From assembly GCA_020161975.1 (NCBI GenBank), contig JAIUNP010000002.1, forward strand, positions 1 to 64,000: a stretch of 64,000 nt of DNA, in the 5' to 3' direction. The notes beneath the pieces were generated by a model. The model had not been told where the DNA came from, ran no database searches, and saw only the letters and a list, made by a program, of their open reading frames with translations. Of the stretch, positions 7,887 to 15,686 are shown in pieces; within the stretch, counting starts at the first letter, position 1, and each line of letters begins with the position of its first letter. The translations under genes and the position numbers were made by a program. This DNA comes from Pseudomonadota bacterium. Lineage in GTDB: Bacteria; Pseudomonadota; Alphaproteobacteria; Rhizobiales; Beijerinckiaceae.

Positions 7887-8264
7887 TCAGGTGACCTCCC
7901 TCACGGGCATCGCCAGATGCGGATCGACCTCGGTCTCGATCTTCTGGGTCCGGCCCATCCAGGGCTCGGCCCGGATCGACCGCGCCCAGTCGGCAAAGCT
8001 GGGAATGAAGCCCAGATCCTCTCGAACATGCTGCTCGCCTACCCAGCGGGTCGGAATGACCCGGTCTGACGACAGCGTCAGGGTTCTCCCGTGGACCTGC
8101 TCCAGCAGGAAAATCCCCTCAGCATGATGGCGGAGGGCACGATGCCGGAAGTCCGCCAGGATGAGCTTTGAGGCATCGAAGAATTCATGACAGGCGAGGT
8201 AGTCGTCGACCGTCCCGCCCCACTTCTTCACCGAGGACAGGGCATGGTGATAGGGATGTGCCAT
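7887..8264 (-). CDS. DUF6915-like plasmid protein
   Basis: 125 aa. Contains YHHALSSVKKWGGTVDDYLA, then a conserved ADFRHRALRHHAEGIFLLE block, and WVGEQHVREDLGFIPSFADW, which fits the DUF6915 pattern. The His-rich RHRALRHH segment could bind metal, but this is conjecture. It lies nine bases downstream of the preceding gene's stop in the leftward operon. Function unknown. Confidence 0.7.
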   Translation of the reverse strand: MAHPYHHALSSVKKWGGTVDDYLACHEFFDASKLILADFRHRALRHHAEGIFLLEQVHGRTLTLSSDRVIPTRWVGEQHVREDLGFIPSFADWARSIRAEPWMGRTQKIETEVDPHLAMPVREVT

Positions 8265-8273
8265 CGCTGCCCC

Positions 8274-8768
8274 TCAGAAATCATGGGTGTAGAGTTCGGA
8301 CGAGGTGAAGCGCTCGTTGAACTCGAGATGGATTGATCGGGCGCGGGCATCGATGCAGAATTCGCCATAGGCGCCGTCGTTGTCCTGCCAGCCAGAATGG
8401 GTATCGGACAGGAGGTCGTAGACCAGTTCTTCGACGGCGGCCTCAAAGGTCAGACGGCGTTCGGTGGGAGCCCCGGTCTGCCAGTCGATGCCGGCAAAGG
8501 TGATTTGAGCGGCGGGCAGCGTGACGCTCTGGTCGGCATCACTCCGGGCCTCGATGCTTTCGATCTGCCCGCTGTCGCCCGAGCCATCGAAGCTGACCAG
8601 GACATGCGCGATGCCGACAAAGCGCAGCCCGTCGAAGAGCGCCTCCTTGTTCCGGGCGTGCAGCGCCACCTCGGCAGCGTCACGCTCGGCCTGCTCGGCC
8701 AGAATGCGGGCCAGTTCGGACGAGATTTCAGGGGCCGGCGCAGCGCGGCCGGGAAGATGGATGGTCAT
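8274..8768 (-). CDS. DUF6878-like plasmid protein
   Basis: 164 aa, start at ATG 8768 (MTIHLPGRAAPA), which follows a leader hairpin (8800-8834) and a GGAG element. An upstream in-frame extension runs through the hairpin and is rejected. An N-terminal helical, Ala/Glu-rich segment precedes a domain with ALFDGLRFVGIAHVLVSFDG, SGDSGQIESIEAR and a C-terminal ELVYDLLSDTHSGWQDNDGA. The pattern resembles DUF6878, with moderate confidence. Function unknown. Confidence 0.68.
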   Translation of the reverse strand: MTIHLPGRAAPAPEISSELARILAEQAERDAAEVALHARNKEALFDGLRFVGIAHVLVSFDGSGDSGQIESIEARSDADQSVTLPAAQITFAGIDWQTGAPTERRLTFEAAVEELVYDLLSDTHSGWQDNDGAYGEFCIDARARSIHLEFNERFTSSELYTHDF

Positions 8769-8799
8769 TTCGGGATCTCCGGGGAAGCGGGTTACAGGT

Positions 8800-8834
8800 G
8801 AGCCCGCCGCTGCTCTCTCTGTCTCAGCGGGCTC
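8800..8834 (-). promoter_or_regulatory. Leader hairpin of the DUF6878-like gene
   Basis: Perfect 8-bp stem GAGCCCGC/GCGGGCTC enclosing a loop with ACAGAGAGAG in transcript sense. It lies about 30 bases before the start codon, with a CCGGAG Shine-Dalgarno-like element between. It is one of four similar leader hairpins. Confidence 0.55.
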
Positions 8835-8951
8835 GCCCTGCCCGCTCCCCCCTCGACCTCTCCCTTGCCGGACCCTTCGGTTCGGCGCCGCGTCCCCAGA
8901 CGGGCGCACTGATGAAGCGCCCCGGAGGGGTGAGTGAGGCGCTTGCGCGCC

Positions 8952-9116
8952 TCACTGCCAGGGGTCGATTTCAAGGGCGACGAGGGTCTCGTCGCCGTCG
9001 TACTCATCGGACGGCATCGCACCGTGGGTGCCGTCCCCGGCCTGGAACACGACGATCGAGACCATCAACGTAGCGGCGAGAGAGGCGGCGAAAGCGGTGG
9101 CATCCTTATAGGACAT
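8952..9116 (-). CDS. Small predicted membrane protein (54 aa)
   Basis: Start at ATG 9116 (MSYKDATAFAASLAATLMVS). One hydrophobic stretch of about 18 residues is followed by an acidic tail ending EIDPWQ, so it is probably a single-pass inner-membrane protein with a short cytoplasmic N-terminus, or possibly exported. It is the first gene of the leftward operon. Too short for family assignment. Confidence 0.55.
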   Translation of the reverse strand: MSYKDATAFAASLAATLMVSIVVFQAGDGTHGAMPSDEYDGDETLVALEIDPWQ

Positions 9117-9740
9117 GGGGTTGGCTCCTGTCTTCTTGGGGGCGGAGGACCATCCCCCGCGCGACAGGCGCCCGAAGTGTCTGACCGGATCTGCAATCAC
9201 CCTCGTGCGTTTGGCTCGTCCAAATCCGCGAGGGCGGCACGCTCGCGTAGCCGACCCCTCTGGGGTTGAGTGTCAAAGAGACGGATCAGACCAAGGACAG
9301 CGAATGGAAGCGGGGGATGGGGCTTTGACCCCAGACAGGCGCCCTGCCCCGTCACGGGATGCCAACCGCTCGCCAGCCCTTGCCGCCACGTTGGTCTCAA
9401 GGGATCGTCGTGTTCCAGACCGGGGTCTCACGAAGTTCAATGCTGCCGATGAATACGATGCGGGCCACGCACCCGACCCGATCTCTGGCATCAGGCCGTA
9501 ACGCGCCGAACCTCATGCCATCAGCCTCCTTCCGGCCGGACCGGTCGTCGCGCAAGGGATCGTTGCCCGCATGGGGGGAGACTGCCCGGCAGGCTCCAGT
9601 CGGACGACCAGAGCCCGGTCCCGGCTCTGCCGGGATGCGCCAAAGTCTTCCTTGCCGAAGTTCTGCAGTCGGTCAATGCGAAACCCAGCCGGGAATCTCC
9701 GCACTTGATTGTCAGAAAAACATAGCCTATTTTCTGACGC
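9117..9740. other. 624-bp intergenic region with hairpin 9200-9234
   Basis: No supported gene. A two-part stem-loop at 9200-9234 pairs CCCTCG with CGAGGG and TTTGG with CCAAA. It could be a terminator or a small-RNA fold, but no T-run follows. The right end (9705-9740) holds the AbiEi-like promoter and operator. The leftward operon promoter should lie just right of 9116 but I cannot place it. Confidence 0.45.
9705..9740 (+). promoter_or_regulatory. Predicted leaderless promoter with overlapping operator
   Basis: TTGATT (9705-9710), a 17-bp spacer and TATTTT (9728-9733) form a good sigma-70-type promoter. The expected start falls at about 9740-9741, the ATG itself. An inverted repeat GTCAGAAAA (9711-9719) / TTTTCTGAC (9730-9738) covers spacer and -10. 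No Shine-Dalgarno is present. This fits autorepression of a leaderless mRNA. Confidence 0.6.
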
Positions 9741-10370
9741 ATGATGACGACATCCGCCTCCGTTCCCGATCGGGTCATGAAGCGTGTCCGCGCAAGCGGA
9801 CGCGGCAGCGTGTTCACGCCGCGCGACTTCCTTGACTTGGCCGCCCGTGCTGCCGTCGATCAGGCCCTGTCACGCCTGGCCAAGGCAGGCTATCTTCGGC
9901 GGCTTGCGCGCGGACTCTACGACTTCCCCAAGTTGCACCCCAAGCTCGGAGCTCTTACCCCCACACCTGATGATGTGGCGCAGGCCCTCGCCAGGGAAAC
10001 CGGATCACACTTGCAGATTGATGGCGCACGAGCAGCGAACGCACTTGGCCTATCCACGCAGGTCGCTGCGCAAAGTTCGTGGCTAACAGATGGGCCATCC
10101 CGACGCGTGGTCCTGGGCAAGCGTGTGGTCGATCTGCGACACGCCTCACCTAAGCACCTGATCGCCCCCGGCAGCGCAGCAGGAACCGTGGTTCAGGCGC
10201 TGCGCCATGTGGGCGCTTCCCGCGCCGCGGATGTGCTGCAGGTCGCTGCCCGAAGCCTCACGGACAGCGACAAGAAGACCCTCGCCAAAAACGCCGCCCA
10301 AGCGCCAGCCTGGATGCGCGCCACCTTGCTGTCGATTGCCGATCTCGGGCTGAACGACCACCTTGGATAA
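9741..10370 (+). CDS. AbiEi-like (DUF6088-type) antitoxin/regulator
   Basis: 209 aa. The N-terminal winged helix (about 10-65: MKRVRASGRGSVFTPRDFLD, then VDQALSRLAKAGYLRRLARG and LYDFPKLHP) is characteristic of AbiEi-type antitoxins of type IV abortive-infection systems. The C-terminal part (GSHLQIDGARAANALGLSTQ) fits the antitoxin domain. No AbiEii nucleotidyltransferase toxin follows, so it is an orphan here. AbiEi proteins repress their own promoter by binding inverted repeats, which matches the site over the predicted -10. An internal start at 9777 is possible but also lacks a Shine-Dalgarno. Confidence 0.78.
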   Translation: MMTTSASVPDRVMKRVRASGRGSVFTPRDFLDLAARAAVDQALSRLAKAGYLRRLARGLYDFPKLHPKLGALTPTPDDVAQALARETGSHLQIDGARAANALGLSTQVAAQSSWLTDGPSRRVVLGKRVVDLRHASPKHLIAPGSAAGTVVQALRHVGASRAADVLQVAARSLTDSDKKTLAKNAAQAPAWMRATLLSIADLGLNDHLG

Positions 10371-10436
10371 GCGAGCCTTCAACACCAAGGAGACCTGATC
10401 CACGGATACACCCCGGGCCTTCAGGTCCAGAATGGG

Positions 10437-10580
10437 TAATCCGGATAATAATCCGGACTAACTGTCTCAAACCGGACTATCGTCCGCTTTGTCGCCGACT
10501 TGATTGACTTCCCCTGCAGATTGGCCTAACACGGACAAAAATACGGCCATAGCAGCATAAGGCGGAGTTTTATCCGGTCA
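10437..10580 (+). promoter_or_regulatory. Repeat-rich operator region upstream of hipBA-like pair 1
   Basis: Copies of an ATCCGGA word occur at 10439-10446 (ATCCGGAT, palindromic) and 10451-10458. CCGGAC (10472-10477) faces GTCCG (10482-10486), and TATCCGG recurs at 10571-10577, close to the ATG. Clustered inverted words of this kind upstream of a HipB-type repressor are expected autoregulatory sites. Confidence 0.5.
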
Positions 10581-10584
10581 AAGC

Positions 10585-10953
10585 ATGTCCTCGTACCAAG
10601 TTCAGACCGCCCTCAAACGCCTTGGCCATGACATCCGTGTCGCTCGCAAGAAACGGCGGATGTCTGTCGCGGATTTCTGCGAGCGCCTGGGCGTGACCGA
10701 CAAAACGCTTGCCAAGCTCGAGACGGGAGGTGGTGGTGTGCGGCTCGAGACCTTGGCCATGGCGCTCATGGTTCTGGGCGAGCTTCACCGGCTCGGCGAA
10801 ATGTTGGATCCGGCAAAAGACGATACTGGCCTGGTCCTTGATCAGGCCCGCCTGCCGGAGCGGATCGCCAGCCGCCGCAAGCCGCCGTTCGGCACATCGG
10901 CCACCACGCAGCCGCGATCGGATGAAATCGATGATGAAGGGAGCGCGTTCTGA
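10585..10953 (+). CDS. HipB-like XRE antitoxin, pair 1
   Basis: 122 aa. A Cro/C1-type helix-turn-helix occupies roughly residues 12-65 (LGHDIRVARKKRRMSVADFC, then ERLGVTDKTLAKLETGGGGV). The C-terminal tail is charged and probably disordered, which in HipB-type antitoxins can contact the kinase. Its stop overlaps the start of the HipA-like gene as TGATG. Role by family: DNA-binding antitoxin that holds the HipA kinase inactive and represses the operon. Confidence 0.8.
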   Translation: MSSYQVQTALKRLGHDIRVARKKRRMSVADFCERLGVTDKTLAKLETGGGGVRLETLAMALMVLGELHRLGEMLDPAKDDTGLVLDQARLPERIASRRKPPFGTSATTQPRSDEIDDEGSAF

Positions 10954-12185
10954 TGGTCGTGGCGCGTGTCGTTCTTGGGAATGGGCTGGTTCCAGTCGGT
11001 CGTCTGGTCTTTGAGACGGACGGGCGGCGCGCGCATTCCACCTTCATCTATGACCAGGAATGGATCGACAACCCGCGTGGTTTCGACCTCTGCCCGCAGA
11101 TGCCGCGGGCGAGCGTGCCCTATCACGCCAGCTCCGGCGGGCGCGACAGCCGGAAGCGCGATGTCATCGCCGGGCCCTTTGCGGATACATCCCCGGACAG
11201 CTGGGGCCGCAAGCTGATGCGCCGGGTTCTGGGCGAGGGGGCAACCGAGTTCGACTTCCTGACCACATGCGACGATACCGCACGCCAAGGCGCGCTGCGC
11301 CTCCTGCAGGAAAATGGTGAGCCATTCCCGCAGATCGGAAGGCCCGTCCCGCGTCTGGCTGAAATCGAGGACCTGCTCAAGATCGCACAAAGGTTCGAAC
11401 GCGACCCGGCCGGCGCGGAGCAGGATGCGCTGGATCTCGTCGGCGCCGCCGGAACGCCGGGCGGAGCGCGGCCAAAGGCCAATATGAGGGATGGGGACCG
11501 GCTCTGGCTCGCCAAGTTCACCTCCATCAACGATACTTGGCCGGTGGAACGTCTTGAGGTGGCAACGATGAAGCTCGCCGGGGTCCTTGGTCTGCGCACG
11601 CCGGAATGCCGGCTCGAGTTGCCGGGCAGCTCGCATCCGATCGGTCTCTTCAGCCGTTTTGATCGCCGGGATGGCGGCCGGGTCCCCTATATCTCCGCTC
11701 GCACTGCCCTGGGCAAGGTTGGGCATGCGAGCGGCTTCTACACGGACATCGCCGACATCATTCGCACCATCTCGGCCAGGCCCGGTGATGATCTGCGGGA
11801 AATCTGGCTTCGGATGGTTTTCGGGATCCTTGTCACCAACACGGATGACCACCTGAAGAACCACGGTTTCATCTATGCGGGGCAGAACCTCTGGCGTCTT
11901 TCACCGCTCTTTGACGTCAATCCGCAGCCCCGGCGTCACGCCCAGATGGAAACCGGGATCAGCCCGATCCATGGGCATGAGCCGGATATCGCCGCCGCGA
12001 TCGAAGCGGCCGATTTCTTCGATGTCAATGTGCAGGAAGCCCGGATCTTGGCTCGGGATATGGCGCGAAGCATCCGCGACAGCTGGCGGGACGAGTTGCG
12101 CCGCCAAGGGCTGGGCGGCGCGGAGTTGAACGCTTGTGCTCCGGCCTTCGAACATGAGCGTATGGATGCGGCACTCGGGCTGTAG
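10953..12185 (+). CDS. HipA-like serine/threonine kinase toxin, pair 1
   Basis: 410 aa. HipA N-terminal domain (AGPFADTSPDSWGRKLMRR, about 73-91). ATP-binding loop GAAGTPGGARPKA at 164-176, catalytic NTDDHLKNHG at 296-305, and metal-site LFDVNP at 319-324. The loop has the GGARPKA form common in this branch, but the Ser pair often seen just before it is replaced by Ala-Ala-Gly-Thr; Thr168 may take the regulatory position. Known HipA proteins phosphorylate tRNA-charging enzymes and cause growth arrest; the target here is unknown. Coupled to the antitoxin by a one-base overlap. Confidence 0.85.
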   Translation: MVVARVVLGNGLVPVGRLVFETDGRRAHSTFIYDQEWIDNPRGFDLCPQMPRASVPYHASSGGRDSRKRDVIAGPFADTSPDSWGRKLMRRVLGEGATEFDFLTTCDDTARQGALRLLQENGEPFPQIGRPVPRLAEIEDLLKIAQRFERDPAGAEQDALDLVGAAGTPGGARPKANMRDGDRLWLAKFTSINDTWPVERLEVATMKLAGVLGLRTPECRLELPGSSHPIGLFSRFDRRDGGRVPYISARTALGKVGHASGFYTDIADIIRTISARPGDDLREIWLRMVFGILVTNTDDHLKNHGFIYAGQNLWRLSPLFDVNPQPRRHAQMETGISPIHGHEPDIAAAIEAADFFDVNVQEARILARDMARSIRDSWRDELRRQGLGGAELNACAPAFEHERMDAALGL

Positions 12186-12206
12186 CCGGTAGGGATTTTC
12201 AGCCCC

Positions 12207-12246
12207 ATCGGATAGCCGCCATGCGTGTCGATTGGGGCTATCCGAT
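12207..12246. repeat. 11-bp inverted repeat after hipA-like gene 1
   Basis: ATCGGATAGCC (12207-12217) and GGCTATCCGAT (12236-12246) form a perfect stem with an 18-bp loop, just downstream of the HipA-like stop and upstream of the terminator at 12256. Possible second terminator arm or processing site. Confidence 0.45.
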
Positions 12247-12255
12247 TAAGGCTCT

Positions 12256-12279
12256 GGCCCCGGTCTTTCAACCGGGGCC
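12256..12279. terminator. Bidirectional terminator hairpin (DUF736 module 1)
   Basis: GGCCCCGGT / ACCGGGGCC with a six-base loop, between the convergent HipA-like gene and DUF736 gene 1. A related hairpin sits at the same place in module 2 (17105-17126). Confidence 0.65.
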
Positions 12280-12292
12280 ATTGCTTTGGCGA

Positions 12293-12616
12293 TCAGTCGC
12301 CGCGGCGGGTGTTGGGGCGTGACCAGATCAGGCTCGAGCCCTCGCCGTCTTCGTCATCGAAGAGGTTGGCATAGATCGGGGCGGCGAAGCTCGGATCGTC
12401 CAGCTTCAGGCCCAAATATTCGCGGCCCTCGTTCGATTTCTTCGTCCAGGCGGCGCCGATCTCCGCGCGGCCGACCAGGACCCGGTGGGAGGGCGCGTTT
12501 TCGCCCGAGGCCCGCAGGTCGGGGACGAGGCGCACGCCCTTGGCCTGCAGGCTGAGGGTGAAGATTTCGCCGGTGTAGTCACTGCCGGTCTTCTTGAAGG
12601 TGCCGATGGTTGCCAT
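12293..12616 (-). CDS. DUF736 family protein, copy 1
   Basis: 107 aa starting MATIGTFKKTGSDYTGEIFT at ATG 12616, with CGGAG 9-13 bases upstream. It carries the DUF736 pattern: GEIFTLSLQAKGVRLVPD, a central RVLVGRAEIGAAW, and SNEGREYLGLKLDDPSFAAP. It is predicted to be an all-beta small protein. These genes are common on alphaproteobacterial plasmids; function unknown. It differs from copy 2 at only a few residues (for example SDYTGE versus SEYTGE, GEGSSL versus GEGHSL), showing recent duplication or conversion. Confidence 0.85.
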   Translation of the reverse strand: MATIGTFKKTGSDYTGEIFTLSLQAKGVRLVPDLRASGENAPSHRVLVGRAEIGAAWTKKSNEGREYLGLKLDDPSFAAPIYANLFDDEDGEGSSLIWSRPNTRRGD

Positions 12617-13394
12617 GTTCTTTCTCCGTTTTGCTCTGTTTCGGGCCCGCGTCCTTGCGGCCTCGATGGCGATCGACAGCCCGGAGGCGACCACTGGCGC
12701 ACCCCCCTCTTTGGGGGCCTGACAGCACAGGAGGAACTTTCTTGCCGTGCGAGGAATGACGGCATCGCCGACAGGGGAAGAAAGTTGTGACGACGCTGTT
12801 GCGCCGAAGCGGTCGAGGCGAAGACGTCCTTCGGGCAGATCAGCCCATCACCAGAGGCCGTTGGACGCGGGCTGGGACAGAAGAAACACGGAGATCAAGG
12901 CGACCCTGAAGGCCCGTCAGGTAAGACAGGACAGGCACCACCGGCGATGTGAAACACCTTGGCACACCAGGTCAGCTTGCGCCTCCCCCCTGCCCTGCTG
13001 CCTCGCGGCACCCGCCACTCCACCGGGTTCAGGTCTGCCAGCTGTAGGCAGTGAAAAGGACGAACATCGAACGAGGGACGTGACCAGGCAGAGAAGCAGG
13101 CCCATCCGGGCTGACGCCGCCTGAGTCAGACTGCCAACCTCTTATCGAAAGGACGGGGCGGCCAATGCCCCTGTCTCCGCCCTAGTTCCCGCCGCTTCGA
13201 TGATCACTCGGCAAAGGCCCGTCGAAACGATGTGGAGGCGATGTTCGTCCAAATCGCAAGATACCTTCGGGGCACAGTTGTACGGCCTGCCCAGACTCTC
13301 CTTTATCAATGATCATTCCGGGCCAGACCGGAAACCATCGCAATCCAACGGGTTTCAGGATGACAGCCAAGCGCAGCCCGACTAGCCTCGTCCC
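12617..13394 (-). ncRNA. Conserved structured leader of DUF736 copy 1 (candidate RNA)
   Basis: No gene seen. Compared with the copy-2 leader, two stems keep pairing while bases change: CCCCC/GGGGG (12703-12717) versus CCCCG/CGGGG (17548-17561), and CGGC/GCCG (12760-12770) versus CGGTG/CACCG (17604-17617). A longer stem AACTTTCTT/AAGAAAGTT encloses the second hairpin (12735-12743 with 12778-12786). This supports a folded RNA or a cruciform. The bases 13229-13394 before the next gene show nothing specific. Confidence 0.5.
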
Positions 13395-14222
13395 ATGAGT
13401 GCAGACGATTGGACCGATCTTGAAAACGATGCCTGCGTTGCGAGTTACTTCGCGATGCTCGGGCAGGAATTGGCAGGCGAGGCATACAACAAGGCGGCGC
13501 AGAACCGGCTTTTGCAGGAACAGACGGGCCGCAGCCGGGGTTCAATCGAATTCAAACTCTGCAACATCTCAGCCGCGTTCCGTGGGTTTGGCCTGCCCGC
13601 GATCAGGGGCTATCAACCACGCTTTAACTTCCAGATGGCGCTGGCTGTGGCCGTGTCACGCTGGCTGGCCGGACACCCTGAGTGGGAGCCGTCGTTGATT
13701 AGGACCCACTCCAGCGCGATGGCTGAAGCCGCGCCCCTCTTCATCGGGACTGCCCCTACTCTTCGCAATTTGCCGCCACCCGAACTCGACCAGATGCAAG
13801 CAGTTGCCCGCCGCTTCGACGTTGCCGCCCGGGACGAGCGCAATCGCACCCTGGGTCGCGCTGGAGAAGAGCGTGTCTTTCATCATGAGCGCCAAACGCT
13901 GCGTCACCACGGCCGGGACGATCTGGCACGTCGTGTCCGCTGGGTTTCGCGCGAGGATGGCGATGGAGCAGGCTATGACATCGCCAGCTTCAGCCATGAC
14001 GGGCGTGACCGTCTGATCGAGGTCAAAACAACCAACGGCTGGGACCGTACTCCGTTCCACATTTCGCGCAACGAGCTTGCCGTGGCAGAGGAGCGCCGTC
14101 AGGATTGGTATCTCTTCCGTCTGTACGATTTCGCGCGGACCCCGCAGGCATTTGAACTGCGACCGCCACTTGATGCCCATGTTTCTCTGACCGCCACACA
14201 GTTTCAGGCGAGCTTCCAATGA
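13395..14222 (+). CDS. DUF3883-like predicted restriction-type nuclease
   Basis: 275 aa. The N-terminal half (1-110) is a helical domain beginning MSADDWTDLENDACVASYFA, similar to modules found in HNH/restriction-associated proteins. The C-terminal half (about 150-245) has E158-E159, GYDIASF (D195), RLIEVKTT (E209-x-K211) and TPFHISRNE. That is the DUF3883 pattern, with a PD-(D/E)XK-like D...ExK arrangement, so nuclease activity is predicted. The stop overlaps the next gene's ATG by four bases. The pair could be a defence or DNA-processing unit; this is inference. Confidence 0.75.
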   Translation: MSADDWTDLENDACVASYFAMLGQELAGEAYNKAAQNRLLQEQTGRSRGSIEFKLCNISAAFRGFGLPAIRGYQPRFNFQMALAVAVSRWLAGHPEWEPSLIRTHSSAMAEAAPLFIGTAPTLRNLPPPELDQMQAVARRFDVAARDERNRTLGRAGEERVFHHERQTLRHHGRDDLARRVRWVSREDGDGAGYDIASFSHDGRDRLIEVKTTNGWDRTPFHISRNELAVAEERRQDWYLFRLYDFARTPQAFELRPPLDAHVSLTATQFQASFQ

Positions 14223-15265
14223 TCGGTAATCGCAGATTCCGTCGCACCATCGGCATCGACTATTCAGGGGCGGAAACCGCCGAGGCCAGCCTGAAAGGGC
14301 TGCGCGTCTATCAGACTTTGGGCGACAGCGCCGCCGAAGAGGTATTGCCGCCCGCCGGCCCCAAGAAATACTGGACAAGGCATAGCCTCACCGATTGGCT
14401 GATCGACACCCTGGATGGATCGGTGCCGACAGTTGTCGGCATTGATCACGGCTTTTCGTTTCCCATACGCTACTTCGAGCGGCATGGCCTTGAGCCCGAT
14501 TGGCCGAATTTCCTCGACGATTTCTGTGCGCACTGGCCGACAGATGGCAAGCACACCTATGTCGATTTCGTGCGCGACGGGTCAGTTGGAAATGGCGCGG
14601 CGCGGCAAGGGGAGAGGCATTGGCGCCGGCTGACGGAGGAGGCTGCCGGATCGGCAAAGTCAGTTTTCCATTTCGACGTTCAGGGATCGGTCGCCAAATC
14701 AACCCATGCCGGCATCCCATGGCTGCGCAAAATTCGACAGGCTCGCCCGCAGATCCATTTCTGGCCTTTTGATGGTTGGGAACCTGCTCAGGACGCCTCA
14801 GTGATCCTCGAGGCCTATCCGAGGCTGTGGAGCAGCCTCTATGGCAGCGAGGCCAGAACTCAGGATCAGCACGATGCCTATGCAATCGCGCGCTGGCTTC
14901 AGGAGGCCGCTATCAGCGGTGAAATCAAACAGGCGTTTGCGCCGCCCCAGCCGGAAAGTGTTGCGATGACAGCTCAGGTCGAAGGCTGGATTCTCGGAAC
15001 CACTTGGCCCCCGACGGAAAAGCCCCGGTCCCGCTCAAAGAGTGAAATCCCTCGCAGATCCTCAACCACGGCAACAGGTTACATGAACCGCAATAGTCAG
15101 GAAGTGCTGTCCCGCACCGGACAACCGGGCACTGACCACAACCAGATCGTCTACATCCTGAAATGTCGCCACTGCGCGGCGCGGTACGGTGCGAACGGTT
15201 CAGACGTTTTTCAGCGCCGTTGCCCGGAATGCGGCGATGGAAGGCCCGGAATCCCAACGGGCTGA
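14219..15265 (+). CDS. DUF429-like RNase H-fold protein with C-terminal zinc ribbon
   Basis: 348 aa. The N-terminal domain (about 8-235) shows the DUF429/RNase H-like acidic set: D14 in IGIDYSGAE, D76 in VVGIDHGFSF, E198 in ILEAYPRLW, and D216/D219 in QDQHDAYAIA. A linker of about 70 residues leads to a C-terminal four-cysteine ribbon, C316-x-x-C319 and C335-x-x-C338, around YGANGSDVFQRRCPECG. Predicted metal-dependent nuclease or nucleic-acid binder. It is translationally coupled to the DUF3883-like gene. The two predicted nucleases followed by a hipBA-like pair are unlike any system I can name. Confidence 0.7.
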   Translation: MIGNRRFRRTIGIDYSGAETAEASLKGLRVYQTLGDSAAEEVLPPAGPKKYWTRHSLTDWLIDTLDGSVPTVVGIDHGFSFPIRYFERHGLEPDWPNFLDDFCAHWPTDGKHTYVDFVRDGSVGNGAARQGERHWRRLTEEAAGSAKSVFHFDVQGSVAKSTHAGIPWLRKIRQARPQIHFWPFDGWEPAQDASVILEAYPRLWSSLYGSEARTQDQHDAYAIARWLQEAAISGEIKQAFAPPQPESVAMTAQVEGWILGTTWPPTEKPRSRSKSEIPRRSSTTATGYMNRNSQEVLSRTGQPGTDHNQIVYILKCRHCAARYGANGSDVFQRRCPECGDGRPGIPTG

Positions 15266-15343
15266 GCTTTATCTTTCCGGCTCGGCTTAGCCGCGTTCTA
15301 CTTCCTTTTGCGCCGTGCTGAGACTTCCGCATCGCCCTTGAAC

Positions 15344-15413
15344 GATATTTCCCAATTATAGCTTAACTGGGATATCACGGAAAAATCGTCTTTTGGCTAT
15401 ATTGACGAAATAT
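15344..15413 (+). promoter_or_regulatory. AT-rich operator region of hipBA-like pair 2
   Basis: GATATTTCCCA (15344-15354) faces TGGGATATC (15368-15376), and ATATT-GACGA-AATAT (15399-15413) is a perfect 5-bp inverted repeat just before the start. This AT-rich island in GC-rich DNA is a likely promoter with antitoxin sites. Confidence 0.5.
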
Positions 15414-15418
15414 CGCCG

Positions 15419-15685
15419 ATGGACTATCAGTTTGCTATGGAAAAGCCCCTCACCCATTCCATACGTAGCCTCCGGCAGGCGGCAACGGCCCTTCGCGCCC
15501 GCAGGCGTGCCCAGGGGATGACCCAGAAGCAACTCGCCGAAACGACGGGCACTGCCCAATCCACCATCTCGGATATCGAGACCGGCGTCGTTTCGGTCAG
15601 TCTCGACGTCTATTTGCGGCTTCTGGAAGCCCTCGGGGCAGAGCTGACTGTGACCGGGCGAATACTCGATCAGGACATGAACTGA
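15419..15685 (+). CDS. HipB-like XRE antitoxin, pair 2
   Basis: 88 aa. Helix-turn-helix at about 30-75 (RARRRAQGMTQKQLAETTGT, then AQSTISDIETGVVSVSLDV), the classic HipB/Xre form, and a hydrophobic dimerisation tail (LLEALGAELTV). An alternative start at 15437 (MEKPLTHSI) is possible; neither has a clear Shine-Dalgarno. The HipA-like gene starts two bases after its stop. Unrelated in sequence to pair 1. Confidence 0.82.
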   Translation: MDYQFAMEKPLTHSIRSLRQAATALRARRRAQGMTQKQLAETTGTAQSTISDIETGVVSVSLDVYLRLLEALGAELTVTGRILDQDMN

Positions 15686-15686
15686 G

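Larger units (their letters stand above)
12256..13228 (-). repeat. DUF736 module, copy B (terminator + gene + leader)
   Basis: About 970 bp matching 17105-18079 throughout: terminator hairpin, DUF736 coding region (nearly identical protein) and a long non-coding leader. Divergence rises with distance from the gene. The distal leader also matches 1-349. Confidence 0.8.
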
